A stretch of 64,000 nt of DNA from Mariniphaga sp. (GTDB lineage: Bacteria; Bacteroidota; Bacteroidia; Bacteroidales; Prolixibacteraceae), in the NCBI GenBank assembly GCA_024636975.1, contig JAGXGA010000061.1, forward strand, positions 124,001 through 188,000. The letters are read 5' to 3'. The translations under genes and the position numbers were made by a program. The notes below the pieces were generated by a model. The model was not told where the DNA came from. It worked only from the letters and a program-made list of their open reading frames with translations, and ran no database searches. Shown piece by piece: positions 8,620 to 17,456 of this stretch; the stretch's first letter is position 1; each line of letters starts with the position of its first letter.

Positions 8620-9957
8620 ATGAATAACCCGGTTTACTTTGTGGCTGTCTATTTTTTATTTGTTCTGCTGTTGGGCCTGTATTCCTGGTTTAAAATAAAA
8701 ACGCCATCTGATTATTATGTAGCAGGTAAAAAAGCACGGCTGGTATCAGTTTCAGGAAGTTTACTGGCAACAATACTGGGAGGTTCGGCCATTTTGGGAA
8801 CCATTGAGCTCAGTCAGGGCGTTGGCTGGGCAGCCTTATGGTTTCTTTTTTGTGCCGCATTTGGGTTATTTATGTTGGCTCCCCTTGCCAAATACGTTAG
8901 CCGGTACGGAAAATTCACCTTGTCTGGCCTGCTTGGCCATTTTTTTGGAGAGCGGGCCCGCATCATATCCTCACTGGTCATTCCACTGGCATGGCTGGGA
9001 ATTGTAGGGGCACAGATTATTGCTGCTGCAAAAATACTGGCAGGCCTCGAAATCATCAGCTATTCAGCCGCCGCCGTTTTTGCAGGTGCTGTTTTTATCT
9101 TATATACCCTCTTTGGAGGCCAGGTGAGCATCTTAAAAACCGATACACTGCAATCGGTTCTCATAATAGCCGGACTGGTAACACTTGTAATTTTTGCCTC
9201 TGGTACGCCGGTTGCTACATCTCTACCTGAATTAAATGCAGGAGCTTTGTTTAATGATTCGTTCTCAGGCATTGACCTGGTAATCCTCCTACTTACATAT
9301 TCCGTCACCTTTGTGGTTGGCCCCGATATTTACTCCCGGGTTTTTTGTGCCAGAGATGAAAAAACAGCCACCCGCAGCATACTTGTTGTAGCTGTAATTC
9401 TTGTACCAGTTTCCTTCGGGCTCACCTATTTGGGAATCTATTCGGCCCATACGGGTAGTTCTGAAATAATGTCATTTGCCCGGCATCTTCTGCCCGGCTG
9501 GTTTTACGGATTGTTTATAGCAGCGCTGCTATCGGCTGTTATGTCGTCGGCCGACACTACCCTGCTCACCTCATCGCTCATTTTAAGCGAACTGTTTTAC
9601 AGCGACATGGAAAATAAAAGAGCATTCCGCCTGACACGAACTCTTATTGTAGTTCTGGGAATCCTTAGTATTGTAATTGCCCTATTTGTTACCTCCATTT
9701 TGCAGTCACTGCTGCTGGCGCTCACCTTCTTCTCAGGTGCTTTTGCAGTGCCCATGCTGGCCGGGTTGCTGCGGAGAAGGATTGTAATAAAACAGATTAC
9801 TGCCGCCATGCTGGCAGGTGGTTTTACTGCACTGGCAGGCAAAATTGTTACTATAGGAAACAATCAACTTGCCGGAAATATAATTATCCTGTCAGCCTTC
9901 CTGATAAATGCCGGGCTGCTGTTTATTCCATTTGTTTCTAAGGAAAGAAATCGGTAA
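8620..9957 (+). CDS. Sodium:solute symporter family transporter
   Basis: With the start at 8620 (MNNPVYFVAVYF) the protein has 445 residues. An earlier in-frame start at 8569 would add 17 residues lacking membrane character, so it is not used. About 13 hydrophobic segments are visible. DYYVAGKK after the first segment, SGSLLATILGGSAILG and the SSADTTLLTSS stretch are hallmarks of the SSS family (PutP/SGLT-like), which imports solutes with Na+. The substrate is unknown. It is divergent from the S9 peptidase and followed by a repeat-rich gap, with no obvious functional partner. Confidence 0.85.
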   Translation: MNNPVYFVAVYFLFVLLLGLYSWFKIKTPSDYYVAGKKARLVSVSGSLLATILGGSAILGTIELSQGVGWAALWFLFCAAFGLFMLAPLAKYVSRYGKFTLSGLLGHFFGERARIISSLVIPLAWLGIVGAQIIAAAKILAGLEIISYSAAAVFAGAVFILYTLFGGQVSILKTDTLQSVLIIAGLVTLVIFASGTPVATSLPELNAGALFNDSFSGIDLVILLLTYSVTFVVGPDIYSRVFCARDEKTATRSILVVAVILVPVSFGLTYLGIYSAHTGSSEIMSFARHLLPGWFYGLFIAALLSAVMSSADTTLLTSSLILSELFYSDMENKRAFRLTRTLIVVLGILSIVIALFVTSILQSLLLALTFFSGAFAVPMLAGLLRRRIVIKQITAAMLAGGFTALAGKIVTIGNNQLAGNIIILSAFLINAGLLFIPFVSKERNR

Positions 9958-9975
9958 TCAGTTCATCCAGGAGGG

Positions 9976-10446
9976 CGGGGACGGATGCCTTAGGTTCTAC
10001 CCCAGCATAAATACCGGGGTTAGTATCCACCACTGAGGCACTATTCCGGCTACCGCTGATGCCATCTCCACAGCAGCCATAAAAGACACTAACCCCAGCT
10101 TTTAAGCTGGGGGTCAGGCAGATTAACCATCTCCTCCCCCCGGGCTTTAACCCATTACCTCCACTCCAGCTTATTTATGATCCGGTCGGGGGGGTTGCCT
10201 GGGCATGTACCCCAGCATAAATGCCGGGGTTAGTAAACACCACTGTGGTACCATGTCGGGGGCTGCTTATGACATCTCCACAGCGGCCATGAAAGGCACT
10301 AACCCCAGCTTTTAAGCTGGGGATCAGGCAAATTAGCCACCTTCCTTCCCTGGGCTTTAGCCCATCACCTCCACTCCAGCTTAGCTTTGTACCGGTCGAA
10401 GGGGATACCTTAGCTTCTACCCCAGCATAAATGCCGGGGTTAGTAA
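9976..10446. repeat. Tandem array of a 210-bp unit carrying paired hairpins (REPIN-like)
   Basis: The stretch 9958-10459 between symporter and peptidase has no gene. Two full units start at 9998 and 10208 and a partial third at 10418, with an exact 210-bp period and no indels; by eye the two full units match at about 80% of positions. The end of an earlier unit is visible from about 9976. Each unit holds an imperfect hairpin CCCCAGCATAAATGCCGGGG, then 93 bp later the near-perfect palindrome CCCCAGCTTTTAAGCTGGGG, then a small hairpin (GGGCTTTAGCCC). The two hairpins lie in inverted orientation with ACTAAC on their inner sides, as in REPINs. Related elements lie at 42.42-42.61 kb. Confidence 0.9.
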
Positions 10447-10459
10447 CAGCTACTCAGCA

Positions 10460-12238
10460 TCATATTTCCAGAGTCAGCTCTTTGAGAAACGCCCGTAACT
10501 CCTTTCGCACAACTGGTCCCAGTTCTTTATATACTCTTCTGTGGTAGCTGTTCAGCCACTCTTTCTCTTCAGGTGTAAGCATACCGATATCTATCAGGCT
10601 GGTATCGATAGGACAAAGAGTTAGTGTTTCGAAACCCAAAAATTTACCAAATTCGGTTTCCTCCTTTTCCACGCAAACAATCATGTTCTCGATCCGGATG
10701 CCGTACTTCCCTTCCCTGTAGAGGCCGGGTTCATTCGACAACACCATTCCGGGTAACAAGGGTACTTCATTAATTTCCTGCCTGACTGAAACAGGACCTT
10801 CATGCACATTAAGAAAATGCCCTACCCCATGCCCCGTTCCATGTCCGTAATTCAATCCTTTCTGCCAAAGAGCCAATCTCGCCAACACATCGAGGTTGCA
10901 ACCTTTTGTCCCGGCAGGAAACTGTATCCGCGAGAGAGCAATCATCCCTTTTAATACAAGCGTATAATCGGTTTTTTGCTGAGGTGTAACCTCCCCCAGC
11001 GCGACTGTTCGTGTAATATCTGTTGTACCATGCAAATACTGTCCCCCGGAATCAAACAAAAGAATGCCTTCTGGTTCCAGCATCAGTGCACTCTCTTCAT
11101 CGACACTGAGATGAACTATGGCACCATGTTCCCTGTAACCGGCAATTGGAGCAAAACTTTCACCAACAAACCCCTCCTGTTGCGAACGGAACTCTGCCAG
11201 TTTAACCCCGATAGTATGTTCCGTAACGACATCCTTCCCTACATTCTCCTTCAGCCAGAACAGAAATCCCAACAGCGCGGCTCCGTCCTTTTGCATGGCT
11301 TCACGGAATCCTTTCAATTCCGTTTTATTTTTTTGCACTTTCAGCCATGCAACCAATGAAATGTCTTCACAAATTTTATTATCGGCCTGTAAGGAACTGC
11401 TGATAGCATAACTTGCTGAATCAGGGTCAAGGAAAACCTTCTTACCCCGGACTGATTTCAGCCACGAAAAAAACGAATCGTACGGCATCAGGCTGATTTT
11501 CTCCCTTTCGAGTTGAAGTTTCAAATCAAATGGAACTTTTTTGGGATCAACAAACAAAATATACTTATTTTTTCCTACAACACCATATCCTGTAAACACA
11601 GGATTGTAATCAATGTCTGAACCGCGAAGATTAAAAAGCCAGGCAAGTTCATCGAGCGAGGTGATTACCTGGAAATCAGCATTCTGCTTTTTCAGCCCGG
11701 CAACCAGTAAATCGCGTTTCTCCTTACGCGACAAACCGGTAGAATCGCTGCCAAATTCAAACAGCGGGTTTTCAGGCAATCCGGGCCGGTTCTCCCAAAC
11801 TTTCTCAAACAAATCAGGGGTCTCAACAAAATTGATTCCTGTAATTTGAAACGATGCCGCCAGATTCCGGTAACCTGCAACCGACAATGTCTGAGGATCG
11901 AATCCAACCTTACTTCCAGCCGAAAGTTTTTTTTCCATCCATGTTTCAGGCGAAACAGCATCGGGAACACGCAACTTAAACATTTTGATTCCGGCTCCCT
12001 TCAACTGCTCTTCGGCCTGAATAAAGTAGCGGGAATCGGTCCAAAGGGCTGCCTCTTCCTGAGCAACAACAACCACACCGTACGACCCTGAAAACCCGGA
12101 AATATATTTTCTTGTCTGCCACATTTCTGGCAGGTATTCACTTGCATGGGGATCGGTTCCCGAAATGTACCAGGCATCCAGGTTGCGCCTGAGTAACTCC
12201 ATGCGCAAGGCTTTCAGCCTTTGACGTATTTCATTCAT
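10460..12238 (-). CDS. Xaa-Pro aminopeptidase (M24B, three-domain type)
   Basis: This 592-residue protein has two creatinase-like N-terminal domains (RLKALRMELLRRNLDAWYIS at the start; SRYFIQAEEQLKG) and a C-terminal pita-bread domain. The metal ligands are visible: Asp in LFDSGGQY and TTDITRT, His in HGTGHGVGH (about residue 470), Glu in NEPGLY and in IRIENM. The length fits the long, eukaryotic-like aminopeptidase P rather than the ~440-residue PepP. It removes N-terminal residues before proline and, lacking a signal, should be cytoplasmic. It overlaps the upstream NUDIX gene by 4 bp, so translation is probably coupled. Confidence 0.93.
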   Translation of the reverse strand: MNEIRQRLKALRMELLRRNLDAWYISGTDPHASEYLPEMWQTRKYISGFSGSYGVVVVAQEEAALWTDSRYFIQAEEQLKGAGIKMFKLRVPDAVSPETWMEKKLSAGSKVGFDPQTLSVAGYRNLAASFQITGINFVETPDLFEKVWENRPGLPENPLFEFGSDSTGLSRKEKRDLLVAGLKKQNADFQVITSLDELAWLFNLRGSDIDYNPVFTGYGVVGKNKYILFVDPKKVPFDLKLQLEREKISLMPYDSFFSWLKSVRGKKVFLDPDSASYAISSSLQADNKICEDISLVAWLKVQKNKTELKGFREAMQKDGAALLGFLFWLKENVGKDVVTEHTIGVKLAEFRSQQEGFVGESFAPIAGYREHGAIVHLSVDEESALMLEPEGILLFDSGGQYLHGTTDITRTVALGEVTPQQKTDYTLVLKGMIALSRIQFPAGTKGCNLDVLARLALWQKGLNYGHGTGHGVGHFLNVHEGPVSVRQEINEVPLLPGMVLSNEPGLYREGKYGIRIENMIVCVEKEETEFGKFLGFETLTLCPIDTSLIDIGMLTPEEKEWLNSYHRRVYKELGPVVRKELRAFLKELTLEI

Positions 12239-12759
12239 TTCTTAAAGAATTGATTAACAAACTCACGGATAGAAGGAGCTGGTATCTGGTTAAAATCGAT
12301 TTCATTAAAATTGTAAAAACGGAAATCGAGGATATCATCCATTGCTGTCAGCCCTTCCACCGACTCAGGAATTACCCTGAATGCCAGGTCGAGGGTAAAT
12401 ACGCTTAACCCTGCATATACATATTCATTGGTTGAAGACCCAACATAATTTACCGACTTCACTTTCAGCCCCAGTTCTTCATCCAGTTCACGCACAACAG
12501 CCTCCTCGGCAGTCTCCCCCGGATCGACAAAACCTCCGGGCAAATCCAGTTTGCCGTAATGCGGTTCCACACCCCGGGTGGTAAGCAGCAGGTTTCCTTT
12601 TTCATCGGTCACAAGGGCAGCCACAGCGGCAACTGAATTAATAAAATATTGAAAACCGCAATCGGGGCATGAAAGTAATCGTTCTCCTGAAACTCTAAAT
12701 TTGGGTGAACTGCATTTCGGGCAAAACCGGAAAACATTAAAAGGGTGGGTTGGCTGCAT
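12235..12759 (-). CDS. NUDIX hydrolase with N-terminal zinc ribbon
   Basis: This 174-residue protein has a zinc ribbon (Cys13, Cys16, Cys31, Cys34) followed by a NUDIX fold. The NUDIX box spans residues 76-98 with all key residues (Gly76, Glu82, Arg90, Glu91, Glu94, Glu95, Gly97). This layout resembles the C-terminal half of NudC-type NADH pyrophosphatases and small Bacteroidota NUDIX proteins, so a nucleotide-linked pyrophosphate is the likely substrate. It overlaps the Xaa-Pro peptidase by 4 bp and abuts the esterase gene, so the run 14200-10460 looks like one operon. No specific substrate can be assigned. Confidence 0.9.
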   Translation of the reverse strand: MQPTHPFNVFRFCPKCSSPKFRVSGERLLSCPDCGFQYFINSVAAVAALVTDEKGNLLLTTRGVEPHYGKLDLPGGFVDPGETAEEAVVRELDEELGLKVKSVNYVGSSTNEYVYAGLSVFTLDLAFRVIPESVEGLTAMDDILDFRFYNFNEIDFNQIPAPSIREFVNQFFKK

Positions 12760-13662
12760 CTATTCTATCACATTTATTGCCTTCAGCCAGCTGTAAAACA
12801 AGTCAGGCCACTGGTCAACAGGCAGGTTTTTCTTAGTCATCCCAAAGCCATGGCCCCCCTCACTGAATATATGCATCTCGGCAGGCACCTCATTTTCTTT
12901 CAGTGCCAGGTAAAATTCCACCGAATTACGTGGCACCACACTCCTGTCGTCGTCGGCAAGCACCAAAAATGTTGGGGGTGTATCGGGTGACACATGAAGC
13001 TCATTGGAATACTTCTCCACAAGTTGCCAGTCGTTGCCTTCCCCTATCAGATTTTTGCGCGACCCCATATGACCAAATTCTTCCCTGAAGGTAATTACCG
13101 GGTAAAGCAACAGCATAAAGTCGGGACGGCTGCTGATGGCAGAAAAAGCATTACTGCCTTCACTGCTGCCACTGTCGAAACGTGTACCAACAGTAGCTGC
13201 CAGATGGCCTCCTGCCGAAGAACCTGCAATGCCAATCTTATCCGGATTGATCCCCCACTCCGCTGCATTTTTTCGGACAATCCGCAACGCCTGCCTTGCA
13301 TCGCCCGATGGTATTTCATGGTGGCCATAAGGCAAACGGTACTTCAGCACAATTCCGGCTACACCTTTATCCCTTAACCATTCGGCCATTTCGAAACCTT
13401 CGTGGTCCATTGCCTCAATCCAATAGCCACCGCCCGGACAAATTACCACTGCGGCCCCGGTATTTTTTTCCATTTCAGGAAGATATACATACATTTCCGC
13501 TTCAGATACATTTCGCACCCGCACCCCTTCAAATTTCTCCTCCGGCTCATTCATCCCATTATGGTTGGGCGCACCATCGGGCCAGACTTTTAATGTTATA
13601 TCCTGTGCTTTCAAAGAAAATAGGCTGAATAAAAATAGGATTGACAAAAGATATTGTTTCAT
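12760..13662 (-). CDS. Secreted alpha/beta hydrolase (acetyl esterase/xylanase-like)
   Basis: The start at 13662 (MKQYLLSILFLFSLFSLKAQ) gives a good signal peptide and 300 residues; the longer frame from 13716 would hide it behind 18 extra residues. An alpha/beta hydrolase follows, with an oxyanion loop CPGGGY (near 75-80), the nucleophile elbow GSSAG (Ser149) and the His motif GGHGFGM near the C terminus. Asp in VLADDDRSV is the likely acid. Bacteroidota relatives are annotated as acetyl-xylan or sialate-type esterases. The motif DGAPNHNG near the N terminus is typical of this group. It is 1 bp from the upstream gene, so co-transcribed. Confidence 0.85.
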   Translation of the reverse strand: MKQYLLSILFLFSLFSLKAQDITLKVWPDGAPNHNGMNEPEEKFEGVRVRNVSEAEMYVYLPEMEKNTGAAVVICPGGGYWIEAMDHEGFEMAEWLRDKGVAGIVLKYRLPYGHHEIPSGDARQALRIVRKNAAEWGINPDKIGIAGSSAGGHLAATVGTRFDSGSSEGSNAFSAISSRPDFMLLLYPVITFREEFGHMGSRKNLIGEGNDWQLVEKYSNELHVSPDTPPTFLVLADDDRSVVPRNSVEFYLALKENEVPAEMHIFSEGGHGFGMTKKNLPVDQWPDLFYSWLKAINVIE

Positions 13663-13663
13663 T

Positions 13664-14200
13664 TTATTTTGATTTTGCGCCAACAAAGAAATGTTCCTTT
13701 TCGGAAAAAAGCACATTAAATGTGGTAAGTGAACCGTATATACGTGTTATATATTGCTGAAGATTTACCTTTTCCTCGTCGGTAAGCACGCTGTGGCTGT
13801 TGATGTTTTGCTCAAGAACCCGCAGGCGGTCGCGCAACATGACAATTTTATGAAAGAATGCTTCAACCGGGATTTCCTTGGGTTTAAGTTCCGGATTTGC
13901 AGGCTGTAAAAGAAGTGTGCCACCTTTCCATTTATCACCAATCGGTACCAATTCATTAAGCGCACCATACTGGTCGAGAATGTATTTAAGCACGTTTTCA
14001 ATTTCAGCAAGATCAAGTCCGGTTTTGGGAGCTTCACCTTCCTTTTTTTCAACAACCGACAAATCGGTGTTTCGCTTGGTGATTTCCATCTTGCCACCTT
14101 TTTCAAAAAAGATTTCCCAGGCAGTGAGTTTATCCCTGCTGATTATTCCTTCACCATATCGTGGATGTTTTACACGTGTTCCTAAAGGTAAGTCTTCCAT
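13664..14200 (-). CDS. Conserved hypothetical protein with N-terminal SH3-like (UvrD-tail-like) domain
   Basis: This 178-residue protein starts LPLGTRVKHPRYGEGII, a motif of the small SH3-like fold also found at the C terminus of UvrD/PcrA helicases and in DUF3553, which binds protein or nucleic acid. The remainder is mostly helical and charged (a long helix near 115-150: HKIVMLRDRLRVLEQNINS) without recognisable catalytic residues. It has no signal, so is cytoplasmic. It is the first gene of a run with a secreted esterase, NUDIX and Xaa-Pro peptidase, but the context gives no clear role. I do not know its function. Confidence 0.7.
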   Translation of the reverse strand: MEDLPLGTRVKHPRYGEGIISRDKLTAWEIFFEKGGKMEITKRNTDLSVVEKKEGEAPKTGLDLAEIENVLKYILDQYGALNELVPIGDKWKGGTLLLQPANPELKPKEIPVEAFFHKIVMLRDRLRVLEQNINSHSVLTDEEKVNLQQYITRIYGSLTTFNVLFSEKEHFFVGAKSK

Positions 14201-14282
14201 ATCCTATAACTTTTAATAATAGCAGGTATAAAAGTAAAATAATTTTCAGGTAATAGATAGCTACAGAAGCAAGATTTGCAGA

Positions 14283-15086
14283 TTATTTAAAAGGAGAATC
14301 GGGTTCCCGGGAAAACATTTTATACGACATTTTATCGATAAAGGAAGGAAAGAATTTAGCAAGGAATACGGTTAATTTCCCTTCCAGGAATGTTAATACC
14401 AATCCACGCTTCCGTTTTTCGATTGCTATATATATATGAGTTGCACACTCTTCTGCCGACATCATCTTGTTTTCATTCCGCGGGGTATTGCCCTGCGGCA
14501 TACCATTGGCAACAAGTGCATTCTTCCTGATTTCGGAGGCAGTAAACCCGGGGGCGGCAACAAGAACATGCAGCCCTTTTTTCAAATTCTCAGTACGGAT
14601 TGTTTGCAAAAACCCCCTTACGGCAAACTTGGCAGCCGAATAGCCGCTCCTTCCCGGCAGCCCGATGTATCCGCCTATTGAAATCACCCCCACAAGCGAA
14701 CCTTTAGTTTCAAGTAAGTGTGGCAATGCATATTTCGTACAATAAACCGTTCCCCAGTAATTAACATCCATAACCTGGCGCAAAACATCAAGTTCTGTAT
14801 TGTGAAACAATGCCCGCATTGAAATACCCGCATTATTGATCAAAACATCGATGCGTCCAAATTTTTTGATGGCCTCCCCAATTAACTCACGGCATTCGAT
14901 CTCTTTGGTCACATCGGTTTTTATTGCAAGCACATTTGTTTGAACCAGTTTTTCTTCCAGCTCTTTCAGACGGTCATCCCTGCGGGCAGCTAAAACAAGG
15001 TTCCAACCCTCATCAGCATATTTCTCAGCCAATGCTTTCCCAATGCCTGACGATGCCCCTGTTATTACTACAACCTTCTTATGCAT
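14283..15086 (-). CDS. SDR-family oxidoreductase (classical)
   Basis: This 267-residue short-chain dehydrogenase has an intact cofactor loop TGASSGIG (9-16), NNAG (84-87), and the catalytic Tyr149/Lys153 in SGYSAAKFAVRG, with Ser136 in VISIGGY. The basic residues after strand 2 (AARRDDRL) favour NADP(H). The C-terminal part (about 215-260) has a hydrophobic helix and FSREPDSPF, as in the DltE/YqjQ-like group. The substrate is unknown. It stands alone, with the 11-bp repeat array and a gene-free gap upstream. Confidence 0.88.
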   Translation of the reverse strand: MHKKVVVITGASSGIGKALAEKYADEGWNLVLAARRDDRLKELEEKLVQTNVLAIKTDVTKEIECRELIGEAIKKFGRIDVLINNAGISMRALFHNTELDVLRQVMDVNYWGTVYCTKYALPHLLETKGSLVGVISIGGYIGLPGRSGYSAAKFAVRGFLQTIRTENLKKGLHVLVAAPGFTASEIRKNALVANGMPQGNTPRNENKMMSAEECATHIYIAIEKRKRGLVLTFLEGKLTVFLAKFFPSFIDKMSYKMFSREPDSPFK

Positions 15087-15365
15087 ATAAATACCCCGGA
15101 GTTATTTCTAATGGAAAATTATTTCCACGACGAAAGTATAAAATTTTGGTTTGCCAAAAGAATAAAACTTGATTAAACCGATAATCCCTCAATTTAACAA
15201 TTTATATAAGAAGGATAAATCAGCACAAACTGTCGCACAACCTGAGCTGAATGTTTATCATGGCATCCGGACACGTTTTCAACCAACTTCATATTGAATA
15301 AAAAGTAGCGAAGCAAACAAACATATTACCGGATTCAAAACCTATATTCCTCTATACCTTCTCCG

Positions 15366-15461
15366 GTGTAAACTCAATATAAACTCAATGTAAATTCAAT
15401 TATAATTGAATTTACATTGAGTTATATCTGAGTTTATGCTGAATTTACATTGAGTTTGGAC
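15366..15461. repeat. Inverted array of 11-bp TGAGTTTAnAT units around a perfect dyad
   Basis: The 15087-15601 gap has no gene; its main content is this array. The left side has three 11-bp units (GTGTAAACTCA, ATATAAACTCA, ATGTAAATTCA). The right side has the same unit in reverse, about five times (TGAATTTACAT, TGAGTTATATC, TGAGTTTATGC, TGAATTTACAT, TGAGTTTGGAC). The central 42 bp (15382-15423) are a perfect palindrome. The unit length equals about one helical turn. A similar array with core GAGTTTAAT lies at 47897-48001. The rest of the gap is AT-rich, with a terminator at 15486. Confidence 0.85.
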
Positions 15462-15485
15462 AGGAGTAGGCAGGGGGATTACATA

Positions 15486-15520
15486 ACTAAAAAGAAGCGC
15501 CATATCAGCGCCTCTTTTCT
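15486..15520 (-). terminator. Terminator of the sigma/TonB/FecR/DUF4382 cluster
   Basis: AAAAGA (15490-15495) pairs with TCTTTT (15513-15518), and GCGC with GCGC inside, around a 7-nt loop. On the minus strand this gives a GC-rich stem followed by TTTTT, about 80 bp after the DUF4382 stop codon. The T-rich side on + suggests it may work in both directions. Confidence 0.65.
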
Positions 15521-15601
15521 ATTAACCCCACCTTACTTTATAAGAAAAATCTTTAATAATTATTCTTTCATTTCCTTTTATGCAGTGTTATCAGTGACAT
15601 T

Positions 15602-16507
15602 TTATTCAGCGCTTTCCTCAACTGCTTCCGTTTCTGATACCGTTTCAACCACAAAATTCAGAATGGTTTCATCAGTTGCTTCAACTGTAACTGCAATCTC
15701 TTCAGAATATTCGCCTATCTCAAGCAACATATTGTAGGTGCCGGGAAGAATTCCAACCATTGAATAATAACCATCTTCTTCCATAGGGTTGGCCGTAGTA
15801 ATAACTTCTTCATCCTTAATTAAAGTTAAGGAAGCTCCTGCTACCGGATTTTCATCCTGATCGAGCACTGTTCCGGAAATTATGCCTGTTTCTGTCTGAA
15901 CGTTGGCAACTGCGCGTACAACAGGTTTAAAAATAAATCCTTGAATGTTTTTAGAATTACCCTGCATTACAAAAGAACGGCTTAAATCGAAATCGAACAA
16001 AACTTCAGCTTCCGCACCTTCAACCACATCAAGGGCTGAACCAAGCTTAATTTTCAGACCGCTGGCACTGCCACTGGGAACCTTTAAATTGAACACTGAT
16101 CCATCTTTCAAAAGAATACCGGCATCAATTACATGCAACCTGATTTCGGCATAAGCTCCTGCAGGTACTTCCATATCAGCCATAGTTGCCGTCAGACCAT
16201 TTCTAAGTTCAATCAGGTTAAATGTAGCAGGTTCGTCAAGTTCAATCAGAATTACTTCATCTTCAACTGTTGATTCTTCCACCATTTCTTCTGAAGGATA
16301 TTTAAGAAGCTTTATCCAGTCGATGGTAACATTGGCTTCTTCAACCAAATCAACAGGAAAAGGAGCATCTGTAATTTTAAAAACAACTGTTCCTGTACCC
16401 TTTCCTTCCATACCGATTTCATCTTCAGAAAGATTGTTGCAACTCATAACCAATCCTGTCAGCAATAGCATAGCTGTCCAGGCCGTAATTTTCATTCGTT
16501 TAATCAT
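15602..16507 (-). CDS. DUF4382 lipoprotein with C-terminal carboxypeptidase-regulatory-like domain
   Basis: This 301-residue lipoprotein has its lipobox at LVMSC (Cys23). Residues about 40-205 form a DUF4382 domain: it opens GTVVFKITDAPFPVDL, with VTIDWIKLL and a final FIFKPVVRAV strand. Residues about 210-285 form a beta-sandwich of the carboxypeptidase-regulatory type (GTVLDQDENPVAGASLTL, then PGTYNMLL). The tail is acidic (ETVSETEAVEESAE). DUF4382 has no proven function; these proteins are surface or periplasmic in Bacteroidota. It follows FecR by 15 bp, so it is probably the output of this sigma-controlled cluster, perhaps handling the receptor's ligand (inference). Confidence 0.85.
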   Translation of the reverse strand: MIKRMKITAWTAMLLLTGLVMSCNNLSEDEIGMEGKGTGTVVFKITDAPFPVDLVEEANVTIDWIKLLKYPSEEMVEESTVEDEVILIELDEPATFNLIELRNGLTATMADMEVPAGAYAEIRLHVIDAGILLKDGSVFNLKVPSGSASGLKIKLGSALDVVEGAEAEVLFDFDLSRSFVMQGNSKNIQGFIFKPVVRAVANVQTETGIISGTVLDQDENPVAGASLTLIKDEEVITTANPMEEDGYYSMVGILPGTYNMLLEIGEYSEEIAVTVEATDETILNFVVETVSETEAVEESAE

Positions 16508-16522
16508 GTTTAATAATTTTAA

Positions 16523-17359
16523 TCAATAAATAATAATTCTGTATTTGTCTTTAAAAGCGTAATCTAACTGTAACGGAGAACAAACAATCTGAAGCACGTT
16601 CTCCAGGCTTCCGGTTTGAATAGTACCCGAAAAGCGTTTAGCTGCATTTGCCTCCAGCTGAATGTCAACCCCGAAAAAGTGTTCAATTTCATTCACCACT
16701 TCCATCAGTGGAACATCCTGAAACTTTCCGCTGAATTTGGCAAAAGCGGGGTAACCGTTTTCATTAATAACAGTTTCCTTTTCTGCGGTATCGCCCTGCC
16801 CTGAAAAGCGGGTCCCGGGTTCAAGTAACCATGAGTCCTTTTTGTAACTGGTTTTTACCATACCCTCATAACACTGGACAGTAAACTGATTATTATTTTC
16901 GTCTACTAAAAAACGGGTTCCTAAAACTTCTACTTCACCCTGTTTAGTTTGTACATGGAAGCCCTGACCTTTTTCCACTTCAAAATAGGCTGCTCCAACC
17001 AGGCTGACATTTCGGTTCCAGAAGTACCTGCGATACGAAAGGGTACTGCCATCGTGCAGCACAATGCGCGAGTCATCGGGCAAGCGGAAAGCGTACGATT
17101 CTCCTTTAGCCGACTGAATGGTTTCGGTTGCAGTGAACAGCCAAAAAGTAATTAAAACAGCGATGGTAGCGGCAACAGATGCAGCAGCAGTCAGGTACCA
17201 TGAAATTTTCCGGACGGGCTTCTTCTCTTTTTCCTCAATTCTATCAAGAAGTTTATTTAAAACCTCCTCCTGATCTGAACGGGTATCTAATTTGTAGCCT
17301 TTCAATAACTGCTCAGCTTTCCGGGAAATAAATTGATCGTTATGTTCTTTTTCCTTCAT
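16523..17359 (-). CDS. FecR-family anti-sigma factor
   Basis: This 278-residue protein has a short cytoplasmic N-terminal helical part, one transmembrane segment (about residues 53-75), a periplasmic FecR domain (GESYAFRLPDDSRIVLHDGS; VEVLGTRFLV) and a C-terminal DUF4974 domain (FQDVPLMEVVNEIEHFFGVD). Such proteins hold an ECF sigma factor inactive until a TonB receptor signals through its N-terminal domain. The partner sigma (20153-20659) and the receptor with STN domain (17457-20150) are the two genes upstream. FecR lying after the receptor, not between sigma and receptor, is a less usual order. Confidence 0.93.
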   Translation of the reverse strand: MKEKEHNDQFISRKAEQLLKGYKLDTRSDQEEVLNKLLDRIEEKEKKPVRKISWYLTAAASVAATIAVLITFWLFTATETIQSAKGESYAFRLPDDSRIVLHDGSTLSYRRYFWNRNVSLVGAAYFEVEKGQGFHVQTKQGEVEVLGTRFLVDENNNQFTVQCYEGMVKTSYKKDSWLLEPGTRFSGQGDTAEKETVINENGYPAFAKFSGKFQDVPLMEVVNEIEHFFGVDIQLEANAAKRFSGTIQTGSLENVLQIVCSPLQLDYAFKDKYRIIIY

Positions 17360-17456
17360 CCGATTTTTGTCTGCAAATATTATTTTTCAATTTACACACT
17401 ATATATCCATACCAATAGGAATACCCTACCTCAATCTTAAAAATAAAAGTTCCGAA

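Noticed and set aside
15366-15461. CRISPR array
   Set aside because: Units are 11 bp without spacers and reverse direction at a dyad; no cas genes are nearby.
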